A stretch of 64,000 nucleotides of DNA. It comes from Copromyces sp. CBS 386.78 (lineage: Eukaryota > Ascomycota > Sordariomycetes > Sordariales > Sordariaceae). Below, one piece after another: positions 46,120-58,700 of the stretch (positions within the stretch are counted from its first letter, which is position 1; every line of letters starts with the position of its first letter). The translations under genes and the position numbers were made by a program. The DNA lies in the NCBI GenBank assembly GCA_030685235.1, contig MU839256.1:1-64000 (forward strand). Direction: 5' to 3'. Under the pieces are notes generated by a model that was given only the letters and a program-made list of their open reading frames with translations, was not told where the DNA came from and searched no databases.

Positions 46120-49100
46120 GATCATGTGGTGCTGTGTTGCTGAATCGCATGGTATCGTGATCTACATTTTACTTTGGGGGCCCTCAGGCCTTCCGTCTTT
46201 CAACCTCACTACTTTCCTTTCACGTCTCCAGAAAACAAAGTTAGCGTTAATACGGCCAAACCATGGCTGACCGCCTTGAAAGCCACCTTGGTTTTTCCAC
46301 GTTCAAAGCGGCTTGTCACTGATGGAATGGCGTCGTCGCAACAACATGTTCAGAATATCCAGAACAGACTGATATGTCGGTCAAGCAGTTCGGTCACGAT
46401 GGGCCGGAAGACGACCGAGTGAGAGCGCACAGTAAACAACTGCCTCCCGGGCCGGGCCGTTCGCGCGGCAGAAATTTGCTGTCAGGTCGGTCATGTACCT
46501 ACGATACCTTTAATTGTGCCCATACAGACAGACGGACGCTCATGCCGTGCGTGCCAGGCTGGCCAAGACTGACATGAAGCTCAGGAGCGCACCTCCCTTC
46601 TGTATGTTGACACGATCTGCAGAAGAGCTGGACCGGGACTCCTCGGAGCAATGTCGAAGGAGGAATTGAGCTGATCAGTGGCCGATCTCCCTCTTACCTT
46701 GGAGACTTCCGGACCGGAGATGGTAAGGTAGGCAGGCACGAATGAGCTAGCTGATTGTGCAAAAGCAGAGTGAATGGAAGGAGCGGGCGAGGGTCAAGAC
46801 GGAGGAGTGTAAAGAAAGAGCGATGTGATATCTCAAACCAAGGATCCCCTTGCTTTCGCGGCAATGAGGAAGGTACCTAGGTTAGTCCTTAGTCCTTGGT
46901 CCTTGCCAGCCCAGGCCTCTTCGTTGTTCGCTCCTTTGATTTTTTTTTTTTTTGATTTTTTTTTTGATTTTTTTTTTCCTCATCTGTTAACGACCATGTT
47001 CTGGTAGGTATCGGCCGAGGTTCCGAACGGCTGGCGTGGTCAGCAACAATATCGCACGCGGATCATAAGGAACCAACTTTGTACTACACATGGTTGTTGC
47101 TCAGATCAAGACAAGGATACTATGTCATTGCTTATTTTTTCCTCCCGGATATATCCCTTCTCATACTCGCGGTTGTTGAACCCTCCTTGCATGCATCTTG
47201 ATGGTTACCCACTGCACAAAAGGAAGACTTGTTCCATCAATGAGCTTGTTTGCCTATGGTTTGTACACGTGCCCTGCGTTGCCTGCGGCCATCTACCCAG
47301 CCGAGTGGATACTTTCTTGCTCCCCTGCCGCCGGACTCCATGTGGGGAGGTGATCCGGATACCATGTATATTGTTTGTGTGACTGAGGATGCTTGCTGGC
47401 TTCGTTTTGTATTGAGGCTCATTCTTCCCTGAGAAAGATAAGGAGTGCGTCTTCTTCCGGACGCCGGGGGACGGCTCACCCGGTACACTTCTCATTCGCT
47501 GGTGTCTTCCTTTCTCCATTCCTGGGCTTTGCCATCGACGACGAGATATTGCACAGAACGGTAGAAAGATGACTACCAACAGTAACACCGACCGGTATGA
47601 ACGCCATGTGTAGCCCGTCATGGTCCGTCCGAATGGACATCCGCTCAAACGGGGAGAAATGTACCCCTCCCCTCCCGGACCCCGAACGGCCAGTCCTCAA
47701 GCCATTGCCGATAAGTACACACAGTCCGGAAAGCGTGGTAGGTATACCTTTTCAGTTGCTTTCCGTAATGAGCTTGAATATTCACCGTTCTTAGCATCTT
47801 CCATCCATCCCGGTTGAAGTTCTTTTATTCCGACCAATTTTCTGGTCGTGGAAGACGCCGCCGCATTGGGCTCGCGCCATCCACCCGATTCGGCATTTAT
47901 GATTTTCGGACCCTGTATTGCCTTAGCTTCTCCTCCTTCTTGTTTATCGTCCTAATTGCCTTGTTTTTCTCTCTTTTTTTTTTTTTTTTCCCCTTCAGCT
48001 CTCACTTAGTTACATGATCTGCGAGGGACTTTCTTGACTGTGAGGAGTTTCGGGGTCCGCGTCCCGTCCCATTTCCCACCGGAAGACGCCGTGAACTGGG
48101 AAAACGACCGCCAATTAAACCCTGCATGTGGCTACAGTAATTGAAATTACCTGCAGCCTTTTTGGATTTTTGGGCGCCCCTGGCGGCATTTCATATTTTT
48201 TCTAGAATCTCGCTAGAATTTCTTCATTCCCTGCTCTTTGTTGTCAGACTGCATGGTCTTGGGTTCCTTTGGCTGGGGGTTTGTGTGATGAGGGCAACTT
48301 GAGGGTTTTTTCAGATGACGGACGGACGGAAAGGCGTTCACCCCAGGTGGCACCAACACACTCGGGAACGAGCGAGATGGACGACGCATGGAAGAAGCGT
48401 GGGAAGCATGGGTTGTTTGACTCTTTTTTTTTTGACGAAAACGTGTGTGGTTGCGGAATTAAAGATTTGGTGTTTCACCACCCTGTTCACCCTGTTAATT
48501 GGCGGTTTAGTTGGACATTGGTTTGGGAGTTTTGCTTGCACAAGAAAACTTTGATGGATTTGATGCTCAGGGCGTCACAGGGGGAGCCATGAAGGAACGG
48601 ATGAGGGAAAGCATGGAAGGCATGGAAAAGAAGAATGGTCACGACAAGGGAAGGGGTCCATCGTCATGGCATGGTTGCCGAACCGTGAATTGGGTGGTTC
48701 ACTTCTATGTCCCCACGGTGTGGAAATCACGAACCGTTCCCGCATCTTGAACCTTGTGGGGTCCCAATCCCGTTCAGCCGCTTTTCTTCTCAAGAGAGCC
48801 CGGGCCACCGGGATGGTGGTGATGGTGTTTTGTGGAGTGCTAATCCATCTCACGAACTCTCTTACCACATGCTCGGACACCACGGACAAACGAGATGCAC
48901 CAACGCATCATCATCCGCTGCATGAAACCACCTGGCAATGCACCGCTAACGCAGCTGCAATGCAGCACAAATGTCCGTGGTGTGGGGGTTTCCGTGTGGT
49001 GTGGTGGAGGCCATTATATCCAAGTGCTACGTCCGTAAAAGGCCTGGACTCCGGGTTAGAGTTGCGCCTTTGGAAGCCATCGAAGCCTCTGTGGTTGCAA

Positions 49101-51494
49101 AAAGACGTTTTGTCTTGTGACACATCGCTTCAGGTGTTCCGAAGGGCGGTGGACGAGAACGGCGGGGAGACAGGGAGAAAAGGGCGTTTGATGTTTCAAA
49201 GATCATCTTTGGTGATCGCGATGTCATTCTCTTCCACGAGTTCCAGTGGGAGAATGGCCGGTTATTAAAAGGTGGGTTCGTTGGTGGAATGAGCGAACAG
49301 CCAAGTTCCTTGGCTGTTGTGATCATAGCGCCTTTGGCTGAGACTATGGCGATAGTGCGGCGTGTTACACGAGGGACAGAAAGAACGTCATCCACAGCCA
49401 ACAAGCAATGTTGGCTTTCCGATATGCCAACATATAAGTTGGTGGTGAGGCTCTCGAGCCATGTGGACAAAGGTCGTGGTTCGTGGTAGGGACGTGCCGT
49501 GCCTAAGAAGCTGACTTGCATGCTGTGCCGCCGTCGAGAGTACCGTGAGATGGAAGTCCTTGGCGACGGTATCACTAACAATGATTCAATAAGTTAAAAA
49601 TGTCCGGCTGTCCCCCTTCTTATAGTCGGTATATAGTCGCTGGCTGAGGCGAGAAGATACAGTGGGGGTTGTGCCGTTTTTGGCGAAGAGCTGTGCATAT
49701 GCGCATCATGTTCTGGTTGGGAATCATGATCTGAGGTTGGTGATCCTTCAACGCAGGCCCAGATCCCCTGGACTTAAGGCTCAAGGCTGAACCGCCGCGC
49801 TGGTTACGGTATGCTGCTGTGGCCTTGTGGGCTGGCTGTATGTCATATCTTCGAAACACGGGGAGTGGATGCCTTGCCCCAAGGAAAAAGGAAAGGAGGA
49901 ATTAAGATAGCGAGAGTGAGACGAGACGGTCCCAGGGACGTGGATGAAGAGAATCGGGAACCGCGAGCTGAAGCGGTCGGGTACATAACGAGTGCATAAC
50001 TGCAGCGTCGTAGGGGTAATTTGCAATGGTCCATCGAGAACTGGGGCTCATGGGAAGACTAAGACGGAAATGTCTAGACGGAGAGATGGTGTCGACGCCC
50101 AAGCATAACCCAGATTATAACGTGCCCTGCTATCGTCGAGGTTCGCACCAGGCATTGGTCAGATCCTGAAATACCGATGTTCGTTGCGCACAAAGTCATC
50201 ACACAAGAGTGAAGCCGAAGTGGTATCTCGATGTCATCTATTCGACAGAGATTGGGTTTGCCCGTGATCCCCTTCGTCCTCCAGAGCTGTCCAAATGATT
50301 AGGGAAAGTGGACAAGGCGAGCCGATAAAGGCCCCGGCCCCCCGTGGTGACTTTGGTGATATACAGTGTGGATGATGAACTGTCTTGTACTGTACCCTCC
50401 CGGTTTGGCGCTGCGAGAAGAGAAGCTGTAATCCCATTGGCCAAAAGTTTTGAACGCTTTGTTTCTCGGCCACAATCAGGCCACAGCCCTGCCTGCCCCA
50501 GGAACGGGCACGGATCACGAGCGACCATCTCCTTTTCGAAGGGTGGGCAAGAGTGTGCGCCCGTGTACCCCCTTGAAGCCATTTCCCTTGCGAGTTGTCG
50601 TCCAAGACAGTGTGAGAGAACAACTGCAGCTCTCCATTTCGCGGCGAGCAAGCCCACTTCTTTGAGCAGGCAATGTTCCGTAGCTCACGCCATTTCCATC
50701 TGACTTTTTTTCCGTTCTTTCCTTCTTCGCGACTCTCCAACCTCGACCCTTTTCTTTTTTCCCACTTTACAAACCTACCCAAAAGCATCGTTTGTGGTTT
50801 TTTGTCGCCTCGTCTGTCCCCGGCCCAAGCAGTCCCCTTTTCCCTTTGATACCCGACCCTCCTTTACTTCTACAGTGTCACAAGTCGGCCGGCTACTACT
50901 TTTCCATTCTCCCTAAGGTACCGCAGCCTTCACAAATCTACTAGCGCCCCTACCTAATAGAGGTACCACTAGCTTGTAGCCTGCCTCCCCTAAAACAGAG
51001 AGGTAATCCCTGGGCAGGACTGATCAGTGGCTCGTTACCTCGTCGTTCCTGCTTGCCGATCTCCACAACCGCTGCTGCACTCTGCTGCACTGCACTCTCG
51101 CGCACCCGCCGCTCAATTCACCGCAACCACCACCCTACCACTTCCCGTCCGGCTACACACTGGCTCCAAGGGCTCTCTCACCTTCATCTTTCGCTCGCTT
51201 CTCCATCGTCAAGACTGCGCGTTTCCCCCGACAACACGCTTTCCAAGGAACCTCGCTTCCTCCTTCTCAACAATCACCGCCATCCCTTCCCTCGACCTTG
51301 AATTCTACCCGCCTTCGCATCCAGGATCCCCCCTGAGGGCCTTATCTATCACCCAGTGACGTTCTCTGCACCGTTGCCGAGCGACCTACATCACCTAATC
51401 CTTTTGAGGCGGCCATTCCATCTTGCCCCTCGTGTCGACATCTCGACTTTTTCCATCCTTTTACCTTTTACATCTTCTTTAATCAATAGCCAAA
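46120..51494. other. 5.4-kb region upstream of the Ras gene
   Basis: No gene is called. T-rich runs occur at 46941-46978, 47974-47990 and 48424-48433. Overlapping antisense frames around 48666-49581 and 50234-50788 lack codon structure and domains. From about 50700 the plus strand is pyrimidine-rich, as in long 5' leaders of fungal signalling genes, and several short upstream ATG frames occur (51027, 51053, 51356), which could dampen Ras translation. Confidence 0.45.
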
Positions 51495-52430
51495 ATGGCC
51501 AACAAGGTGAGTCGCTCTGCAGCAGCCATTCATTTAGAACTCCTCGATTGAAGCGCGCTCTCGGGTTCAATCGCCTGCGGCATTTGGCTAACATCTCTCT
51601 CTTCTCCTTTTCGCAGTTCACAAGAGAATACAAGCTGGTGGTTGTCGGCGGCGGTGGCGTCGGTAAATCGTGCCTTACCATCCAGCTAATTCAAGGTCAC
51701 TTCCTTGACGAATATGATCCTACAATTGAGGGTGCGTTCCGCTGAATTCCAATAGAAACCTTCCCAGTCTACGATGCAACCTCGATGGTCTTGGTCCCTT
51801 TCTTGGCCGTAGAGTCTGGCCTAGCGAATCCCGAACTAACTTTGAGCTCAACAGATTCGTACCGCAAGCAATGCACCATCGACAATGAGGTCGCCCTTCT
51901 CGACATCCTAGATACCGCCGGCCAAGAAGAGTATTCTGCCATGCGCGAGCAATACATGCGCACCGGTGAAGGCTTCCTGCTCGTTTTTGCGATCAACTCG
52001 AGGGAAAGCTTTGAGGAAATCAGGATCTACCAGCAACAGATTCTTAGGGTCAAAGACAGGGACTCGTTCCCCATGATCATCGTCGGAAACAAGTACGATT
52101 TGAGGGGAGAGCGCGTTGTTTCGGAGCAGGGTAGGCTTTCACTTCATCCACAAGAGAGTCAGGACAGCACGCTGACATCACTTTGCAACAGAGGGACAAG
52201 CTCTCGCCGCCGAGTTCGGTACCAAGTACATCGAGACTTCCGCCAAGACACAACACAACGTCGAGAACGCTTTCTACGATCTCGTCCGCGAAATCAGGAA
52301 GGAGGACAAGAAGCTCGGCGAGAAGGTCGGCGGCACTTCGTTCGCCAACAACAACGGGGCGGTTAAGCAGATGGACGTCGGCGACGAGGACGTCCAAGCA
52401 GGCTGCTGCTCCAAGTGCATAATGATGTGA
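51495..52430 (+). CDS. ras1: Ras small GTPase (RasA/Ras1 type)
   Basis: Four exons: 51495-51506 (only MANK), 51617-51731, 51855-52130 and 52192-52430, giving 213 residues. The G1 loop is [11 protein letters not shown] with normal glycines, switch I YDPTIEDSYRK is restored exactly across the 123-bp intron, G3 is [21 protein letters not shown]4 is NKYD and G5 is ETSAK. The hypervariable tail ends GCCSKCIMM: two Cys for palmitoylation and a CIMM CAAX box for farnesylation, so a plasma-membrane protein. The [20 protein letters not shown] switch II and tail place it with the fungal RasA/Ras1 group rather than Ras2/RasB. It should act upstream of adenylate cyclase and MAPK modules in growth and polarity (family knowledge). 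A variant Tyr replaces the usual Cys in NKCD. The ATG is the only one giving the family's standard N-terminus. Confidence 0.96.
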
Positions 52431-54798
52431 ATGATCGAAACCAACAGGGGAAGAGCAAGCGGGGAGTTAAAAGAATTGGGACACGTTTGCAATGAAGAGA
52501 TGGACGATCACACACACACACACACACACGCACACAAAATCCGGACTTTCTAGACGACATGGATGTGCAAACAACCAAAACACAAAAGCCACATCGGACG
52601 GCCACGCCCATGCCTCACCTCACTACGGGGGCCAGTCGGGCTCAGGACAACGGGACCAGCGGAAGGAATATCAGCGTTGGAGGCATTTCAGGCCAGAGGG
52701 GGGTTAGGGACCGGGACCGGGCACACACGTTCTTTGCATTTTGTGGGCATTTGTTGCAGTGGCACTTTGTTCGGATGAGCTGAGCGGCTTGAAAAAGCTG
52801 TCATCAGTTACCAACTGGCCGCTGGGTCTAATATTACACCGCCGCTGCTACATTTCCGCTTCTTGGCGTTTGTGGGGCGTGGTCGGTTTCTCTATCAGCG
52901 TCTGGAAGAGGTCGCCGAGGGAAGAAGAAAGGGCTGGTTTTGGTCTGGTTAGGTCGGCGAAGGGGTTGGTTGGTTTTTGTTTGGTATAGTTCTGGTCCTG
53001 TCTGGTCTGGTCTGTCTGGTGGTTTTTGTTGGCACTTTTTCTGTCCGTGTTTTCACGATCCACGGCTTTTGTGGTCAAATACTTCTTTTTACTACCTTTT
53101 CACTTACACACACACCTTTTGGGAGTCCCCTTTTACCCGCGAGAGAAATTCCTCTACTTGCTATGGATGTCATGTCATGGGGGAAGGGATTCCGATCGAT
53201 ACTGGTTTTTGCAAACTCCCCGAAAGAAAGAAACCGTTTATTTGTAATTCATTCTTACTCAACCTTTTTTTCTCTCTGTCTTTTCCGTTTCCGCTCTCTA
53301 CTCGCTGCCTGATCTGATCGTGTTCCCCCCGTTTATTTTTATGTCTCCCATGTCTTAAAAGCATGCATGGTAAAGTGGTTGGTGGTCGGTTATTGGTCTT
53401 TGTTGGTTGTCAGTTGTCAGTCCTCAGTCCGTCGAATACCTCATCTCCTGTGGTTGAAGCGTCTCGAGTGTTCTGATGTCGTGCTATGCGTGTGTTCGTA
53501 GTATCTGATGTAAACGTACATGAACCGAGGCTGGCCCCCATAGCCGCTCCTCATCTTATGACTCGAGTCGGAACATCAGCCTTGCATACCTTTACGTACA
53601 GCCAACAGGGCTGAATGAAGCCTCGTGAAACAAAGTCTCTGAATAGCTCAATACCACGATTACCCAGCACACGTGGCCGGCAGTGGTGGACAGAACAGGT
53701 AGAACATCAAGGTGAGCGACCGAGTTAATGAATGCCAAAACAAAGATACCTACGACCGATTCAGAACCGTAACTTAGTACGCTACCCATATGGATGAGAT
53801 GGTGAGTGGGCTCTGGAAAGCTCGTCGATTCAAGTGCGAGTAAGTACGTTAGGTTTGTGTGCAATCGAGCGCGACGAGCGCGGCCATCACTACTAACACC
53901 AAGGTAGGTGCCGCCCATTCGTCCAGACAAAGCAAAGCATCAGATACCTACCTTACCTACCCACGCCAGGCCGGTAATTGTCAATGTACTTGGTATTTAT
54001 CTGCCCGCGAATCTTTTTTTTTTTTTTTTTTTTCCCATGATTTTTCGCCAGTGTTCGACAAAATAGTCTCACTCCGTCGTGTTCCGGATGCCATAATTCG
54101 CACTTATCCCTCTCAGCCGGCAACGATTACGTTACATTAATTTGCTCCTGGGACAGCTCTTTGGGACTTGGACTCGTCTATATACATACATACATGCATG
54201 TGACGTGAGGTCGGCAGACCAGAACGCCGGGTAGGTGGCTACCTCTCTCTATCTATCTGTTGGCGTTTTATCTCATGTAGAAAGAGGTAGAGAGGTGGTG
54301 GAAAAGTTTTTTGGTAAGTAAGGCCTAGGTGGGAGGCTAGGTGAGACTAGGTCGGTCTTCATACACGTCGAGCATGTTTCTGGGAATTCACGCAAGATTG
54401 CTGCTGGAAATGCTGTTGTTTACTTGTTTACTCATTCACCATGTCTATTTTTGTCCGCGCTTTATCCGCTTTTTTTCTTTTTTTTTTTTTTTTTTTTTAG
54501 TTTTCAACCAATCGATCTATCGCTCTCAGTTAATGATCCTCCAGTAGTTCGTTTTTTGTGCTTCTTTTTTCTTCTTTTTTTTCTTCCCCTCTTGGTATAA
54601 ATCATCAATCGCTCTTGCGTGCTGCCAAGGTTGAGAGGCCCCAGCCCAGTTATGTCCGTATGTACAAAGCCTTTTTCTTATGTAGCATTCTTCTCACCCA
54701 CCCTCCAAGTTTCCATTGCAATTTGTCTCATTTTCTTTCACTTCAGCAGTGAGCTGGATATTTCAACTACCACCCTTCTTTCTGGTGGACCCGGGGTA
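52431..54798. other. 2.4-kb intergenic region, no gene seen
   Basis: The Ras 3' region comes first, with a (CA)n tract at about 52508-52528. T runs lie at 54014-54033 and 54482-54499. Short frames have no supportable content. Confidence 0.5.
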
Positions 54799-55283
54799 CT
54801 CGTCAGGTCTTCAAAACCGACCCTCTGACTAGCGGCGCGGCCACTAGTCAGGGACATTGAATCGTACATGACCATTGATTCGTACCGGAAAAATGCGGTA
54901 CCTTGCCCACCCGCAAACTTGATAGCAAATCAATGTACATCCGTTGGACTGCATATTTTTTTAGTTGCATGCAGCCTAAAAATTCTTCGCACTGCCCGAC
55001 CGTGACCGCTGTTTGCACTTTCAAATCGCTGCAAATCCCTCGACGATAGTTTTACGTGTTGGTACATATACTGGTCGTGTCAGCGATATTGTATGCGACT
55101 AAAAAATATGGATATATTACTAAAAAAAATTATTGGCTCCGGATGAGCGACTTTCATTTGCTAGCAAAATGGCGGGTGGGGGATGTACCCCGCTCGGTAC
55201 GAATCAATGGGCATGTACGATTCAATGTCCCTGACTAGTGGCCGCGCCGCTAGTCAGAGGGTCGGTTTTGAAGACCTGACGAG
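54799..55283. mobile_element. Foldback MITE, 485 bp, TA target
   Basis: The ends are long inverted repeats: 54799 onward (CTCGTCAGGTCTTCAAAACC...) mirrors 55283 downward nearly perfectly for about 85 bases, and imperfect pairing continues to about 140 bases (GCGG..CCCACCCGC...AGCAAAT against its mirror near 55155-55190). TA flanks both sides (54797-54798, 55284-55285). Within each arm a smaller palindrome CTGACTAG...CTAGTCAG is nested. No transposase is inside. TA duplication suggests a Tc1/mariner-type MITE. Its right arm overlaps the 3' end of a reading frame. Confidence 0.85.
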
Positions 55284-55956
55284 TAGCCGAACGGTCTGAC
55301 AAGGGTGAAGAGACGGGCTCGGACATTGACTGGTTCGTATCGACAGATGTTTCTAGGTCGGCGGCGGGGGGTGATATCGACATGGGACTCCCGGAACCCT
55401 CGTCGGAACCTTCAGAACTCGTCGAGGCCGGAATGGGAAAATCAGTAACGCGTGACTCAAAGTCAAACTTGATGCTCATCGGAGATGCTGGAGCTGACAA
55501 TGTAACTTGTCTTGGGGAGCCCGTGGATACAGGACGAGCATAATGAGTCTCGGAATCCGGAGTAGGCAATGCCACCTCTGTCACGGAAGACACGACTGGA
55601 GTTTTTTGGGCCGCCAAAGTACCGATATTGACAAGTTGTTGTTGTTGTTGTTGTTCGCCTTCAACGGGGGCAGTAGTAGGAGACACGAGTGTAGGTGTTA
55701 CAGGGTTGGGAGTTTCAGGACTCGGGGACAGAAGCGTACGAGCCATAAGAGCCAAATCGATAATTGATGGAGCAATGCGCGGCGCATCGACATCGATGGG
55801 GTGTTTGGGGTCGCCTTCAACGGGGGCAGCAGGAGGCACGAGTGTAGGAATTACAGAACTGGGAGTTATAGGACTCGGGGGCAGCTGCTTCAGAGCCGAA
55901 CGAGCCAAATTTGCCAAAAGAATTAATGAAGCAATGGGTGGCGCATCGCCAAACAT
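55222..55956 (-). CDS. Pro/Ser-rich protein, C-terminus replaced by MITE
   Basis: From the first ATG (55956) the frame encodes 244 residues. The frame is also open upstream to the stop of the neighbouring gene at 56062. A repeated unit of about 50 residues is visible twice (ILLANLARSALKQLPPSPIT / IDLALMARTLLSPSPETPNP, each followed by PTLV.P...APVEG), then a Q6 tract and a Ser/Pro-rich tail with an acidic patch. I recognise no domain. The last roughly 20 residues and the stop come from the MITE arm. The start is doubtful: the model could be an independent gene, or a former C-terminal part of the 56062 gene. Confidence 0.5.
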   Translation of the reverse strand: MFGDAPPIASLILLANLARSALKQLPPSPITPSSVIPTLVPPAAPVEGDPKHPIDVDAPRIAPSIIDLALMARTLLSPSPETPNPVTPTLVSPTTAPVEGEQQQQQQLVNIGTLAAQKTPVVSSVTEVALPTPDSETHYARPVSTGSPRQVTLSAPASPMSIKFDFESRVTDFPIPASTSSEGSDEGSGSPMSISPPAADLETSVDTNQSMSEPVSSPLSDRSATRQVFKTDPLTSGAATSQGH

Positions 55957-56061
55957 AGGCAAGGGCCGAACTTCCGGAGATGACAGAGGAGGCACCGACG
56001 GTGGTCCAACCACTAACGAGTGACAATCCGCGGAAGTCTTGGGGGCTACGGGATGGTTGCG

Positions 56062-57537
56062 CTACTTGGTCCCGGACCCCGTTGTGGTTACGTCGGCGGT
56101 TTCGGAGGCGGGAGCACCAGCGACTTGTACAAGTGGTTCAGTAGGTGCAGCAGCGTCAGCATCGTCATCGCCCTCGGTAGCCACGATCCGGCCTTTGATG
56201 TAGTGGCAGACTTCGGGGGCGATGGAATCGAGGAAGGCCTTGTCTCTGTAGACGGGCATGGTTAGCTGATTGGCTTCACCACTGCTGGTGGAAGGGGGAA
56301 GTGGAATAGAAGGTAAAGACTTACTTTCCAACAAGGGTAACCGTGTTGTGCTTCTCTCCCCACCTGGGATAGCTTCCAACCTTGACGCCCTTGGGCTCAA
56401 CTCTCCCTGCCAGCTCGGTGAGGTAGGCGGCAATAGCGCTCTCAGGAAGTGGAGTAGAGATGGTGACTCTGGCGATACCCTTGCCTTCGGGGTCAACTAA
56501 GCGAGGCTGGATGTAGGGCTTGAGGCCGTCTAGGAGTCTCTCGACTGTGGTGTTGCTCGTTAGCTTTCACCCCCTATTCACTGCACAGCCACCGAGGTCG
56601 GATTTCATACACAACCTAGGCACACCTGGCAAGATGTGCACATTCCCATTCACCACCGCAACTGGCACCCAAAGTTCCTCGCAAGGAAACAGGAACTGCT
56701 TTGCCGGGTCCCTGTTGACGTCCGTCGGTAGTTCCACCATACGGAGCTTTGCGGTAAGAACAGGCGAGGGCTTGTCCCATTCGAAGGGCGGATCGCCCTT
56801 ACGTGGAACAGAGATCTTCTTCATAAGCGCGAAAGCCTCTTGGTTCAGTTTGAGAGGAAGACCGAAGGCCTTGGCTATCGATTGGTAGGTGATGTCGTCG
56901 TGGGTGGGGCCGATGCCTCCGCTGTTGTTGAACATGGTCAATGATGCGCCCTAGACACTCGAAGAAAGCTCGGTGATGATGGTACCTGGTGACTACAAAG
57001 TCGTAGTGGTCGCTCATCCGACGAACAGCCTCGACGATTTCATCTTCATCGTCGGCGATGACTTCGACCCGCTTGAGGTTCTGATATGAGGAGTCTACAG
57101 TGAGCCTGGGATCATCTTGTGTTGCTTGGCTGGTAGTAGGAACTTACAATTCCCAACTTGAAGCACCATTTTGCCATGTAGTTGGAATTGGTCTAAGTAA
57201 GTCAGCATTGGCTCTTCACTTGCAAATACGGAGATTTTTGACTTACATCTTTGGTCTACAAAACAACAACACAGCTGTTAATCTCGTCTCTGACTAACGT
57301 CCTACTGGTGTTCGCTGGACCTGCCTTTCCACCCAAAACCTCATCACCAATAATCAAACAAGCTGCCGTATGGATAGTTCGCGCATTGCGCTCATCTGCC
57401 GTAGCCGTAGACCCCATGATGCTGTTGAACAATCCTGTTGTTGAAGTGCGGCGTGGAGCTGATGTCGACGGGGTAACAAATGACGTTATCGCTGGCCGTG
57501 ACAAGTGCCGAGCAACCTGGGATAAACGGGAGAGCAT
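56062..57537 (-). CDS. Molybdopterin-binding (CinA/FLAD1-N type) protein
   Basis: Seven exons: 57537-57325, 57255-57247 (9 bp), 57192-57148, 57080-56986, 56921-56611, 56544-56325 and 56245-56062, giving 358 residues. The N-terminus MLSRLSQVARHLSRPAITSF looks mitochondrial. The MoCF/MPT-binding fold follows: ACLIIGDEVLGGKTKDTNSN (about 58-77), LKRVEVIADDEDEIVEAVRR, then VVTSGGIGPTHDDITY, the family signature. Later come ILPGVPRLFERLLDGLKPYI and a C-terminal VKVGSYPRWGEKHNTVTLVG segment as in fungal and animal homologues related to the FAD-synthase N-terminal domain. The tail is Ala/Asp/Thr-rich. Intron 1 starts GC (AAG|GCAGGT), the only choice that keeps frame. Proposed activity (FAD or molybdopterin nucleotide hydrolysis, or CinA-like) is family-based and unproven. 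A hAT element sits 142 bp upstream of the ATG. Confidence 0.88.
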
Positions 57538-57670
57538 GAAGGGTTGTCTTATAAGACAGATGTTGGAGGTTGAAATAACTGAAGAGAGGATGAACGGGAA
57601 CGGGAACGGGAACGGGATGTGGTTTCGGCTTGTCTTGCCGATCCGTGGTTGCGGCACTCGCGCCTGCCCA

Positions 57671-57678
57671 TCGCCGTC
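57671..57678. repeat. 8-bp target site duplication of hAT, left copy
   Basis: TCGCCGTC abuts the left end of the element and recurs at 61313-61320. Confidence 0.93.
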
Positions 57679-58700
57679 CAGCGATCGATTCAAACCAAAA
57701 CAAAAATCTTTTTTAACCGTTTTATTTTGTTTTGGGTAAAAATCGACCTTTTATTTTATTTCTCATACTACTTTAGTTTGTTTTATATATTTTACACCGG
57801 AATATACATTTTTCCAGGCTCCCAAATACCCGAAATTATACACTTCTATTAGCCGTATTAATACCATTATATAATAAAAACGACCGCAAAGATTCATACA
57901 ATAAGGAAAGGCAATAATAAATATAATAACGAGTAAAATAATAGAAGAATCACAAATCCACCCCTTTTAAACGACCCTATAATTTTAAACTTAATAATCT
58001 ATTAATTGTCTTATCGTTCAATTTATAGCGCTACAATAATAATATTAAACTAATTAAACTAAATACCCTTTCGTACTCGTTAAATATAAAAGGGATTAAT
58101 AAATAATTAAATACTATTATCGCTAAACGAAAGTATTTGCCTTCGTTCTAAACCTACTAAACTAACGGGTTAATTATTAGCTAGGGGTCCTCCTTTAAAT
58201 ACTATTATAATTCTTCGTCAAAGCCGGACCGTAATACCGGAGTCGAATAATAATTTAGCGTTATTAAACCGTATAAATTATTATCCTTCTATACTTATAC
58301 CAACAACGAAGAAGGGGCGGCAACAATTAGGATAATATCGTAAATAATATTACAATATTAATACTCTTTACAGTAGATAGCTCTAATATTATTAGTAATT
58401 TTATTAACCTTTTACTTAAAAATATTCCTTTCAATCTACTTATACCTATAATTAGGGTAAAAGACTATAGTAATCTAGTACGATATCGATTTACTTATAA
58501 ACACCCTATATTTCTCGAATTTAACGATCGCTTAATCGATATTCTACTAGATAAATATATATCCAACGTTAAATAAACGAGGGAAGGGGAGAAGTTCAAT
58601 TTAACGGCTATTAATACAAATTTAATTATTACCTATACAACTATAATTACCAATAGTACGCTAAGTACTAGACTAGGTACTAAACTAAGTACTAAATTAA

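Noticed and set aside
48666..49581. Overlapping 200- and 184-codon frames on opposite strands
   Set aside because: Neither shows a domain, signal, coherent composition or splice context; they cover each other and look like chance frames in GC-rich intergenic DNA.
50234..50788. 184-codon minus-strand frame
   Set aside because: It starts in the pyrimidine-rich leader region of Ras (which reads as Lys/Glu on the other strand) and has no recognisable content.
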